This document shows, piece by piece, positions 53,926 through 62,307 of a DNA stretch of 64,000 nucleotides. Under the pieces are notes generated by a model. It was not told the origin of the DNA. It was given only the letters and a program-made list of their open reading frames with translations, and searched no databases. The translations under genes were made by a program, and so were the position numbers. Position 1 is the stretch's first letter. Every line of letters starts with the position of its first letter. This stretch comes from Chitinophaga sp. LS1 (GTDB lineage: Bacteria; Bacteroidota; Bacteroidia; Chitinophagales; Chitinophagaceae). Location of the stretch: assembly GCF_034274695.1 (NCBI RefSeq), contig NZ_CP128362.1:3908501-3972500 (forward strand), read 5' to 3'.

Positions 53926-54587
53926 TTGTCATAAATTAACGCCAGTATCATTAGCACTATTGGCAATATCATAGCCAGTCTTATTACCAATTTCGAAGGC
54001 ATTAGTTTTTCACCAATGTATACCTTGAATTTTTCAAGTATGGCGTGCTTTATTTCTGCTGGCGGCGCCTGCCAATCTACGTCATCCAGTCTTACTCTCT
54101 TCAGCAAGTAATTCAATAACCGCTTCTGCAATTTATTGGTATTTGTATCTTTTTGTACTTCCAGTTTCAGTGCTTTTATGGATTCCTTCGCATTAATTTG
54201 CTTTTCACCACGTAGCCATACCCGATCCAGATAATCGCTTATTTTATCAATAAAAAAATCGCCCAGCTTATTATCCCACACGAGGAACAACGCTGTTTTA
54301 ATGGTATATCCCGAAGCCAGTGAAGGGAACAACACAAACCCTGCCAGTGAAATCACAAATAATAGGCAGGACCAGAATGCAACATTAAACAACACAAATA
54401 CACCCAGGACTGCACCCACTCCAACAGCACGTGCGCCAGCATATCCAGGTCCCGGCTGGGACCCTATTATATTAATTGAAACAATTAATCCTACAACAGA
54501 AAGGAGTAAACCGGGGATAACAACGCGTAGCCATGCCAGTAGGGAACGGGTGGCGATCTTTGTAAATAGAGAAATATTGGTCTTCAT
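53922..54587 (-). CDS. Membrane protein of unknown function
   Basis: 221 residues from ATG 54587. Two or three hydrophobic segments in the first half (VVIPGLLLSVVGLIVSINII, GVGAVLGVFVLFNVAF, LLFVISLAGFVLFPSLASG), then a long charged cytoplasmic region with coiled-coil character, and a C-terminal helix (LAMILPIVLMILALIYDK). No family recognised. Coupled through ATGA to the downstream 62-residue gene. Confidence 0.65.
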   Translation of the reverse strand: MKTNISLFTKIATRSLLAWLRVVIPGLLLSVVGLIVSINIIGSQPGPGYAGARAVGVGAVLGVFVLFNVAFWSCLLFVISLAGFVLFPSLASGYTIKTALFLVWDNKLGDFFIDKISDYLDRVWLRGEKQINAKESIKALKLEVQKDTNTNKLQKRLLNYLLKRVRLDDVDWQAPPAEIKHAILEKFKVYIGEKLMPSKLVIRLAMILPIVLMILALIYDK

Positions 54588-54724
54588 GGGGCAAAAGATA
54601 TAACAAAAAATCCGAAGATACAATCTCCGGCGGTTGCAAAATTAATTCGGTATTTTCTCAAACAGAATAGGATGAAGCAAAGCCCATCACTCATTCTTTT
54701 TGTAAAAAATACCCGTGGGAGATA

Positions 54725-55441
54725 TTATGCACAGCCTCCCAATGGCCAGTTACGCCAATGATTGTTAGCTGGTTTTGTTGGTTTATAACAAGAGATATCT
54801 CCTGATTCCAGTAAGGTCGCAATCTGCTGAAACGTTTCATTCTCAGAAGGTTTTTCCTCCTCAATAATATCCGGATGGCACCATTCGTCCACCTGCATGA
54901 TCATTGGAATATCCTGCCCAAAGCATTCGTATATTTCCTTTTTAGTGGCCAGAAATGATGCCTTGTATTCTGGAAGACAGGCACGCATAAATTCATATAC
55001 TCTTACAGCAGTCGGATTTGTTAACTCCACATCCCGCGAAGCATAGAATGCCGGATCTTTTGGTATGCTTATTTTTTCGTCTCTGAGCAGCAAGGAATGT
55101 ACTTCGGGATTCAGTGTGCCAAATGTATCTGTGATAAAGGTAGGACCTTCATCGCTGTCAGCCGTTGTGAGCAGGACGTTTGAGTTATTTAATCCTGGAT
55201 AAAAGGGGAGACTGTTACCATAAATGTACAGGCAGTTCTCCACGCCGCTATGACCGTTAAAGCGGTAGTGATAGCCAACCACTTCAACGGCTATTACCCA
55301 TCTTTCTGTATTACCGAATACAGAGAGTCTTGATACAACAGGGTAGATATATCCATTGTCAAGTATCGGGAAGTTGTAATCTTTTGCGCAGGTATCTAAT
55401 TGATCGAGTATGTCACTGGCCGAATATTTTGCGGTTTGCAT
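54725..55441 (-). CDS. Soluble protein of unknown function
   Basis: 238 residues from ATG 55441, preferred over an ATG at 55549 that overlaps the retropepsin-like gene. Contains ILDNGYIYPVVSRLSVFGNTERW and YHYRFNGHSGVENCLYIYGN, an all-beta-looking N-terminal half, and a helical acidic C-terminal half. It looks like a family of uncharacterised, possibly immunity- or phage-type proteins. It follows the retropepsin-like gene. Confidence 0.6.
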   Translation of the reverse strand: MQTAKYSASDILDQLDTCAKDYNFPILDNGYIYPVVSRLSVFGNTERWVIAVEVVGYHYRFNGHSGVENCLYIYGNSLPFYPGLNNSNVLLTTADSDEGPTFITDTFGTLNPEVHSLLLRDEKISIPKDPAFYASRDVELTNPTAVRVYEFMRACLPEYKASFLATKKEIYECFGQDIPMIMQVDEWCHPDIIEEEKPSENETFQQIATLLESGDISCYKPTKPANNHWRNWPLGGCA

Positions 55442-55496
55442 AAGGATTTTTAATAAGTATGAATATTTATAATTCTTTCCATTGGCGCTTACGTCT

Positions 55497-55823
55497 TCAA
55501 TATAATTCAGTACTGTACGCGGTTGCATTGGTAATAGCCACGGAACCAATGTTAAGATTATTTACTTTGCTCTTGAATATTGTTTTAGACGAGTTATTCG
55601 CATCATTTGCCTTTATCTTACCTAATTCAGGAAGCTGTATGTATCTGGAATTAACAATAGTTACCTCAGCTCCTCTATCGACAATAAAGCGATCATGCTG
55701 GCCATTGATGTCTAATGTGATAACCGGCACTTTTATGTCATCATTATAGGGGATCGCTACTATCTGGGATTTGGATACTACTGAAAAAACAATAAGAAGA
55801 AAAAGCAAGTAATTGAATTTCAT
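55497..55823 (-). CDS. Retropepsin-like protein with altered active site (DRG)
   Basis: 108 residues with a signal peptide (FNYLLFLLIVFSVVSKSQ). The retropepsin-like fold start is visible (VPVITLDINGQHDRFIVDRGAEVTIVNSRYI), but the catalytic Asp-Thr/Ser-Gly triad is Asp-Arg-Gly. The chain is also shorter than most single-domain members. Protease activity is doubtful, so it may be an inactive homolog or a decaying gene. Presumably periplasmic. The next gene downstream begins 55 bp away. Confidence 0.7.
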   Translation of the reverse strand: MKFNYLLFLLIVFSVVSKSQIVAIPYNDDIKVPVITLDINGQHDRFIVDRGAEVTIVNSRYIQLPELGKIKANDANNSSKTIFKSKVNNLNIGSVAITNATAYSTELY

Positions 55824-55970
55824 ATGTCAGGGTTAATAATTGGCATGGCAATATACAACATCTTGAACTAGTTCGACCTTTTTTCCTAATCTACTTCATT
55901 TTTCAGCGGCTCGTTTGTTGGCATTTTTGCATTATCAAAATTATATAATCATGAGCACTTTTAGCATAAT

Positions 55971-56750
55971 TTAGAACGTCACAGATTTCACATCCACACA
56001 CTCCGCACCGAAATATCCCAAAGCATTATTTGATATATTAGAAGGTGGATTCGAAGGTGTGGTACTGGACGCGCCGCTATTCGATTGTAGTACATTGTAG
56101 TAATTATAAACGTTCTTATCCACATTCGCCATCACCACTGTCACGAAATCATTCATTTGTATGTATGCACTATCCATATACAACTGCTGCCTGATAATAT
56201 TCCCATCCGTCAACCTGTCATCCAATGCATAAAATGCTTTGTAAGGAACATCATTTACCAGCAATGTAAAAGTGTAGTAGTTGGTAACGCCTTGGGGATC
56301 CTTAAAGTTCACCTGTGGTAAATTCCTTACCTGATTAAAAATTTTGGTCTTTGTGAAGGTCAATTCATTTATCCCAACATAATCCGGCATCGTAGAACTG
56401 GATGTATATTCTTCCCCGTCAACGATCACTGATAACTTGTAAGTATGGCCAATCTGTCCTGAGAGTTTATTGGATGCATAATACCCTTCATTACCCGTCT
56501 GTGTAAAATAGTCTCTCACATTGGTATTGCTGTCCAAAACGCTGACTATGGCTCCTGAAACAGCGGGGTAAGTGTTATCAGCATCAAACGATACTGATTT
56601 ATTAATCTTCACATAATAAGGGCCACCGAGATTCGTAATATTCCCCTGAATCACAATTTGGGAAGCCGCTGTTCTGAGATTGACATCAATCGTTTTGGTA
56701 CAGCTGGCGAAGAATATGATGATAGAAGTTGCAATGAGGTTCGTCTTCAT
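55971..56750 (-). CDS. DUF4249-family lipoprotein paired with a TonB receptor
   Basis: 259 residues from ATG 56750, with a lipoprotein signal (LIATSIIIFFASC). The mature protein is an Ig/beta-sandwich-like DUF4249 protein (IVIQGNITNLGGPYYVKINKS, GQIGHTYKLSVIVDGEEYTS). It starts one base after the stop of the TonB-dependent receptor gene. In Bacteroidetes this pair is recurrent and probably forms an outer-membrane complex for an unidentified nutrient, analogous to SusCD. Confidence 0.88.
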   Translation of the reverse strand: MKTNLIATSIIIFFASCTKTIDVNLRTAASQIVIQGNITNLGGPYYVKINKSVSFDADNTYPAVSGAIVSVLDSNTNVRDYFTQTGNEGYYASNKLSGQIGHTYKLSVIVDGEEYTSSSTMPDYVGINELTFTKTKIFNQVRNLPQVNFKDPQGVTNYYTFTLLVNDVPYKAFYALDDRLTDGNIIRQQLYMDSAYIQMNDFVTVVMANVDKNVYNYYNVLQSNSGASSTTPSNPPSNISNNALGYFGAECVDVKSVTF

Positions 56751-56751
56751 A

Positions 56752-59079
56752 CTAAAAGGAGAAATTATAAGTAATGGAAGGTACCCAGCGGAAAAGTGCT
56801 GTTTGCTGAGCGATGGTGCGGGAAGGATTAGCAGGGTCATTTTTGAATTCTATGATGTAAGGGTTTTCTTTCCCGTAAGCATTATAGACTGAAAAGTTCC
56901 AGTTGCTATTCCAGCGTTTCTTTTGTTTGGCATATATGGTAACACCCACATCCAGGCGATGGTAAGCCGGCATACGGTAGCCATTTCTCTCGGCATAAAG
57001 GAATACCGTCTGTTCGTTGATTTCATATTTACCACTGGGATAAGTGACAGCATTACCTGTATTGTATACCCAGTTGGCAGACAGTGTCACTTTCCTGCTC
57101 AGTTGGTACATGGATACGATAGCAAGGTTATGCGTCTGATCCTGGCGGGTCGGATACCAGCTTCCGTTATTGATTTCAGCTATTTGTCGCTCTGTACGGG
57201 AGAGTGTATAACTGATCCATCCTGTGAGCCTGCCTGTTTTTTTCTTTGCAAAGAGTTCCAGTCCGTAAGCTCTGCCTTTTCCGTATAATAACTGTGATTC
57301 AACATAGTTGTTGACAGTTAGTGATGCACCATCTTTAAAGTCAATCTGGTTTTGTAGTTGTTTATAATAAATTTCAGAAGAGAACTCATAACGACCATGA
57401 CTAAGATCACGATAGTAGCCCAGGGATACCTGGTCCGCTATTTCAGGTTTCACATTCGGACTGCTCAGTATCCAAAGGTCGGTAGGACTGGTGGAGGCGG
57501 AACTACTTATCAGGTGTACGTTCTGCGTGTTCCTTGAATAGGCAAATTTCAGGGAACTCACAGAGTCCAGCTGATAACTTGCAGCAGCACGTGGCTCTAA
57601 ATTTATGTAAGTCTGTACAAGTTCTGCGGCAGCATATTTTGTAGAATCGGTTGCTTCGCCTGCGGAATTAAATTTATAAAAAGTACCGGGTCCAAATACA
57701 TTGAAGACAGAAAGCCGCAGACCATAATTGATTTTCCACTTGCCGAAACCTTTTTCATGGTTTATGTAGGCTGCACTTTCCAATGCATACTTCTTATCTA
57801 ATGTTTCAGGGTTATAACTGGAATTCTTACTTGCATCTACCATACCCGGGTCGAGGGTATGATGGGTGGCTGTGACACCGAATTTTATTTTATCATCACC
57901 CGCCATGAAATACTGGAAGTCTTCTTTGAACGAAAAGTCCCGGATCTTTGAGATGATTTTTGTATTGCTTGAATTATCTGCCACCTCTATGTGATGGTTG
58001 TAATCGCTATAAGCAAGTGTGGTGTTGGAAAACAGGTGACTATTGAAGTTGTGATTCCACCTGAAGGTTCCTGTTGTATTTCCATAGTAGAGTGCTAACT
58101 GATCAGATAGTTTCAGATTATCTTTTCCATTATAGAATGAAAGATAGATCCTGTTATGATCATTCAGATTATAATTAGCTTTTGCATTCACATCGTAAAA
58201 ATAAAGATTAGAATTCCTGACATCTTCATTATTAGACAGCTTCAGGAAAACATCTGCATAAGTACGACGGGCACTGATCATAAAAGAACCTTTGTCTTTC
58301 ACAATAGGGCCTTCGAAGTTTAGGTGAGAAGCAATGATGCCAAGACCACCACTACCATGGAATTCCTGGTTATTACCATCTTTTGTTCTGATATCTACGA
58401 CGGAAGAAAGACGACCGCCATATTCTGCAGGACTGGCCCCTTTATAAAGTGTGAGGTCTTTGATCGCATCAGAATTGAAGGTAGAGAAGAAACCGAGTAG
58501 ATGTGTTGCATTGTATACCGGTACTTCGTCCAGTAAAAGCAGGTTTTCGTCTATGTTGCCACCTCTTACATAGAATCCGCCACTGCCTTCACCTCCTGAT
58601 TTTACACCTGGAAGCAGTTGTATAGTCTTAATGACATCTTTTTCCCCAAGAAATACCGGAACGTTTGCAATTTCAGCGGTGCTTATTTTCTGCGTACCCA
58701 TTTGTGCAGTAGAAAGCCTGTCATGGCTGGCTGCAGATGTAATGACGATTTCCGAAAGTTGTCCGCTGGTGGGAATAAGCGACACATTTCGTATCAGATC
58801 TTTTGTAAGTGAAATCGATATAGTGTCTGCTTTATACCCTGTATAACTAATCACCATCGTATAATCGCCTTCAGGAACAACGATCGCATAAAATCCATAG
58901 TTATTACTTGTACTGCTGTATTTAGCCTGTGGAAGAATGCGTATAGAAGTGCCAATTAAAGTTTCGCCGGTAGTTTTATCACGAATGATACCGCTAATGG
59001 TATACCTATGCTGGGCCACGGCTTGCATGCTTGTAAACGTAGAAAATATTAGAGCCAGTACAGCAAAAATTTTCTGCAT
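56752..59079 (-). CDS. TonB-dependent receptor with carboxypeptidase-like N-domain
   Basis: 775 residues. Signal peptide (AVLALIFSTFTSMQAVAQ), a carboxypeptidase-regulatory-like domain (about 25-110, YTISGIIRDKTTGETLIGTS), a plug with IVITSA, SGGFYVRGGNIDENLLLLDE and LYKGASPAEYGGRLSSVVDI, and a beta-barrel ending TYNFSF. It lacks an STN domain, so it does not signal to a FecR. It probably imports a ligand bound by the DUF4249 lipoprotein encoded immediately downstream. Confidence 0.92.
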   Translation of the reverse strand: MQKIFAVLALIFSTFTSMQAVAQHRYTISGIIRDKTTGETLIGTSIRILPQAKYSSTSNNYGFYAIVVPEGDYTMVISYTGYKADTISISLTKDLIRNVSLIPTSGQLSEIVITSAASHDRLSTAQMGTQKISTAEIANVPVFLGEKDVIKTIQLLPGVKSGGEGSGGFYVRGGNIDENLLLLDEVPVYNATHLLGFFSTFNSDAIKDLTLYKGASPAEYGGRLSSVVDIRTKDGNNQEFHGSGGLGIIASHLNFEGPIVKDKGSFMISARRTYADVFLKLSNNEDVRNSNLYFYDVNAKANYNLNDHNRIYLSFYNGKDNLKLSDQLALYYGNTTGTFRWNHNFNSHLFSNTTLAYSDYNHHIEVADNSSNTKIISKIRDFSFKEDFQYFMAGDDKIKFGVTATHHTLDPGMVDASKNSSYNPETLDKKYALESAAYINHEKGFGKWKINYGLRLSVFNVFGPGTFYKFNSAGEATDSTKYAAAELVQTYINLEPRAAASYQLDSVSSLKFAYSRNTQNVHLISSSASTSPTDLWILSSPNVKPEIADQVSLGYYRDLSHGRYEFSSEIYYKQLQNQIDFKDGASLTVNNYVESQLLYGKGRAYGLELFAKKKTGRLTGWISYTLSRTERQIAEINNGSWYPTRQDQTHNLAIVSMYQLSRKVTLSANWVYNTGNAVTYPSGKYEINEQTVFLYAERNGYRMPAYHRLDVGVTIYAKQKKRWNSNWNFSVYNAYGKENPYIIEFKNDPANPSRTIAQQTALFRWVPSITYNFSF

Positions 59080-59292
59080 ATGTTGGGTTCTGTTTGTAGG
59101 TATGGACGTTTCCGGGTTTTGTGCAATTTAGTATTCAGATTGTATATGGAATGTTAAAATTGGTTAGTTATGCTAATGAGTAGCTGTGTATTTCTGGATG
59201 TTATTTTAAAACTTATTACTCGTTATAACACCCATGAAATTTCATTTTATTATCCTCAATATTTTTGCAATAACCCAAATTACCTACAATGA

Positions 59293-59514
59293 AACATTTC
59301 TAACCTTTCTATTCAGTATGCCGGTTTGGATGCATCCAGTTCCTCTTATATGCAATTGACGAACATATACGGTGTTTCAGTTAAAACAGCATTAATAGGG
59401 AATGTTGATAATGGTACACAGACACTCGATGTAAGTAGCCTTGTTCCGGGCACTTATTTTTTAACCTTTAACAACGGAGCTATAGTATTTCGTGAGGAGA
59501 TAATTAAGCAGTGA
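59293..59514 (+). pseudogene. Orphan T9SS type A-like sorting domain
   Basis: From 59293 the frame reads NISNLSIQYAGLDASSSSYM, QLTNIYGVSVKTALIGNVDN, then TLDVSSLVPGTYFLTFNNGA and ends IIKQ. The block-of-beta-strands end with SLVPGTYFL is typical of C-terminal type IX secretion signals. A TGA precedes it and no cargo domain is encoded upstream; an ATG at 59289 in another frame is followed by a stop after four codons. It is probably the relic end of a larger secreted protein gene. A TTG at 59326 could start a 62-residue product. Confidence 0.6.
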
Positions 59515-59518
59515 TTCC

Positions 59519-59553
59519 AATCAGGACGCCTAAATTGTTTAGGCGTCCTGATT
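59519..59553 (+). terminator. Perfect 16-bp hairpin after the sorting-domain relic
   Basis: AATCAGGACGCCTAAA (59519-59534) pairs perfectly with TTTAGGCGTCCTGATT (59538-59553) around a 3-nt loop, 4 bp after the stop at 59512-59514. There is no T-run. Confidence 0.75.
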
Positions 59554-59761
59554 ATAGATATGATGTAGTATTATATATTTTCGGCATCGTTTGTTATTGG
59601 AAGTTTATTGGCAGCAGCAAGCCGATTGCCTCCTATAACCGCTTTACCAAACTTGCTTTGAAAGCAAATAACGGAACGCTTTCTTACCTGGTAAATGACG
59701 TCGGGGTGGTGTCTACATCTTATGGAAAAGTACAGATTGGTATTGTGAAGGATCTTATATT

Positions 59762-60871
59762 TTAGTTTATTCCTTTCCACCATTCACTGAACTCCTGTTT
59801 ATCATTCCGCAGGTCTACGAGCTGACCGATCATAGGTGTAGCCAGTGGAATATCCGCAATAGCCTTTATTCTTCGTAAAGGTTCATCCCAGGGATGATTC
59901 CCCAGTGTAAACTTGGAAGAATGTACCGGGAGTAGTCTTTTTGCCTGCAGATCTTTTGCTGCCTGAATGACTTCTTCCGGCTGCATATGAATGTATTTCC
60001 ACGCAAGGTCATATTGGCCATTTTCAAGAATTACAAAATCTATCGGACCGAATTTCTTTCCTATCTCTGCAAAATGAGTATCATAACCACTATCACCACC
60101 TATATAGATCTTCATGGCCGGCGTTTGCAATATGTAAGATTGCCAGAGTGTATTATTCCGGGAAAAGCTCCTGCCAGAAAAATGGCGGGTAGGAGCGGTA
60201 TGTACAATAAATCCATCTCCCAGATCCACATCCTGCCACCAGTCAGTCTCAACGATCTGGTCAGGTGTATAGCCCCATCTTTCGAAGTGAGCACCTACTC
60301 CCAGTCCGCAGATCACTTTACCCACCTTGCTTTTTAGTGCGAGTATGGTCTTATAATCCAGGTGATCGTAATGGTCGTGTGATATGAAGAGATAGTCAAT
60401 TGCCGGAAAATCATCAACCGTGTAAATATCTGCCCCTTTAAATGCCTTGGTTCCTCCGGGTAAGGGTGAAGCGCTGCCGGAAAATACAGGATCTACCAGA
60501 AAACGTTTTCCACCTGCCTGTATAAAATAAGAGGAGTGACCAAACCAGACCAATACATCCTGATTGGGGGTAAGGGCCAGTAAGTCAGTTTTTACCGAAG
60601 GCAATGAATCTACAGGGCGCGGGCGTAGTCGTTTTTTGAACATAAAATCGTATAAAACACCTCCCATGCTATACCCGTCTGACAATTGCGGTGTATTGTG
60701 AATGTTCTGGAACTGTCCGTCTTTGAAATGCGGCGATTGTTTAATCAATTCTAATCTCTTTCCCGAAGGTTTTTCTCCGAATAATGGGTGTTTCATGTAT
60801 ATTAACACTATGATTATCAATAATAATAGCCCTGAAAGTGCTATCTTCAGGCATGTGATAAATTTCTTCAT
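59762..60871 (-). CDS. MBL-fold metallo-hydrolase (UlaG/NAPE-PLD-like)
   Basis: 369 residues. N-terminal membrane segment (LKIALSGLLLLIIIVLIYMK), then the metallo-beta-lactamase core with a long insertion. Metal ligands are in FISHDHYDHLD, and further His/Asp in TAPTRHFSGRS, YIGGDSGYDTHF and LPVHSSKFTLG. NAPE-PLD/UlaG-like enzymes cleave phosphodiester or lactone substrates; the real one here is unknown. It likely faces the periplasm. Confidence 0.88.
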   Translation of the reverse strand: MKKFITCLKIALSGLLLLIIIVLIYMKHPLFGEKPSGKRLELIKQSPHFKDGQFQNIHNTPQLSDGYSMGGVLYDFMFKKRLRPRPVDSLPSVKTDLLALTPNQDVLVWFGHSSYFIQAGGKRFLVDPVFSGSASPLPGGTKAFKGADIYTVDDFPAIDYLFISHDHYDHLDYKTILALKSKVGKVICGLGVGAHFERWGYTPDQIVETDWWQDVDLGDGFIVHTAPTRHFSGRSFSRNNTLWQSYILQTPAMKIYIGGDSGYDTHFAEIGKKFGPIDFVILENGQYDLAWKYIHMQPEEVIQAAKDLQAKRLLPVHSSKFTLGNHPWDEPLRRIKAIADIPLATPMIGQLVDLRNDKQEFSEWWKGIN

Positions 60872-60933
60872 ACCAATTTATTGACGAATCAGGTGACTAA
60901 ATATTTTAATGAAACATAAAAAATTGTCGTTCA

Positions 60934-60957
60934 ATATTATATTTAGAAATATAATAT
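60934..60957. promoter_or_regulatory. AT-rich 24-bp palindrome upstream of the desaturase gene
   Basis: ATATTATATTT (60934-60944) and AAATATAATAT (60947-60957) are perfect inverted repeats with a 2-bp centre, 80 bp before the desaturase ATG and 63 bp upstream of the divergent MBL gene. It is a candidate operator for a dimeric regulator of either gene. Confidence 0.55.
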
Positions 60958-61036
60958 GTAAAGTGATATAAAATCGATATATTTAGCCCTGAGCTTTACC
61001 TACAACTGTTTTCACTTTAGAAATTGTTATTAAATA

Positions 61037-62101
61037 ATGTCATTTATTTCGAATGTATTAGCTCCTCCCGGATACGGGTGGAAAACCAGCGATGGTGCAC
61101 TGGTAAAACCTACGTCAAGACAGTTATTCACCGAGTTTTTTAGCAGGATCAACATTTTTGCTTCAAGAAAGAACTGGTTACCTTTCTTTTCATGGTTAAG
61201 CACTTTAAGCCTTGCCCCGTTCTTTTTCTTTTTTATCTGGAAAGAGATACACGACTTTAATGTATGGTATTTGCTGGTGGCTTTTGTGTATGGAATGATT
61301 TTCATGGGCACACATGGCACTATCTGGTATCATCGTTATGGCACACATCAGGCGTATACTTTTAGTAATAAATTCTGGCGGTTTTTTACTCAAAACCTTG
61401 TATTTAAACTAATACCGGAAGAACTGTATATCGTATCTCATCATGTGCACCATGCATTATCTGATGAGCCGGGAGATCCTTATAATGCAGAGGCAGGTTT
61501 TTTATATTGCTTTCTGGCAGATGCCAATCATCAGCCTATTGCGAAAGATCTCAGTGAGGAGGACTATTATAAAGCCGCAGCGATGTTGAGTCATACCGGT
61601 GTGAAAGCGAATGATTATGCTACTTATCAGAAGTGGGGTTCAATTGCGCATCCTTTGAATGCGTTATTATCTACTTTGGGTAATCTGGCTTTCTGGCTAA
61701 CGATATTTTATTTTATAGGTGGAGTATATCTGGTAGTGTCTATCATGGCTGGTGCTTTTGTGTGGGGAGTGGGTGTGAGAACTTTTAATTATGAAGGCCA
61801 TGCGAAAGGTGAAACGAAGCATGTATCCGGATTTGATTTCAATCATAAAGATAAATCTATCAATCAGTGGTGGCCTGGTATTGTGGCCGGTGAATGGCAT
61901 AATAACCACCATCTTTATCCTGCCAGTGCAAGATCTGGCTTTCTGACAGGACAGGTAGATTTTGCCTGGTATTATATCAGGACGTTAAAGTTTATTGGTG
62001 GAGTGAGTTCATGCAGGGATGCTAAAAAGCAATTCCTGGAAAACTACAGGAAACCTTATCTGGAACAACAACAAATAAAAGATGGTGTACCTATAGTATA
62101 A
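61037..62101 (+). CDS. Membrane fatty acid desaturase
   Basis: 354 residues with the three His boxes of acyl-CoA/acyl-lipid desaturases: HRYGTHQ, HHVHHALSDEP and EWHNNHHLYPASAR. Two pairs of hydrophobic helices flank them (LAPFFFFFIWKE, WYLLVAFVYGMIFMG and further). A di-iron enzyme in the membrane inserting a cis double bond in fatty acyl chains, probably delta-9. An AT-rich palindrome upstream may regulate it; a terminator follows. Confidence 0.92.
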   Translation: MSFISNVLAPPGYGWKTSDGALVKPTSRQLFTEFFSRINIFASRKNWLPFFSWLSTLSLAPFFFFFIWKEIHDFNVWYLLVAFVYGMIFMGTHGTIWYHRYGTHQAYTFSNKFWRFFTQNLVFKLIPEELYIVSHHVHHALSDEPGDPYNAEAGFLYCFLADANHQPIAKDLSEEDYYKAAAMLSHTGVKANDYATYQKWGSIAHPLNALLSTLGNLAFWLTIFYFIGGVYLVVSIMAGAFVWGVGVRTFNYEGHAKGETKHVSGFDFNHKDKSINQWWPGIVAGEWHNNHHLYPASARSGFLTGQVDFAWYYIRTLKFIGGVSSCRDAKKQFLENYRKPYLEQQQIKDGVPIV

Positions 62102-62120
62102 TCATATAATTAAATTTAAA

Positions 62121-62149
62121 GCAAAACCCGCTCATCGAGTGGGTTTTGT
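62121..62149 (+). terminator. Terminator after the desaturase gene
   Basis: GCAAAACCCGCTC (62121-62133) pairs with GAGTGGGTTTTGT (62137-62149) with a G-U wobble and a 3-nt loop, followed by a T-run. Ends the desaturase transcript. Confidence 0.85.
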
Positions 62150-62307
62150 TTTTTATAATCCTACCCGATTTTTTCAAACACCCCTAAACAATTGGAAGTG
62201 AACAGTTGTTATTTCAGCAGTTAGCATACCGATACCCTATTTGTAATACCAAAATAAATTTTCCACAACAAGAAGCCCTTAAGAACCAAACTCCAAAATT
62301 CCATTAT

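Noticed and set aside
59511..59765. 84-codon plus-strand frame after the sorting-domain relic
   Set aside because: It begins within the relic stop and runs through the 16-bp hairpin; only its second half looks weakly coding, so it is not listed as a gene.
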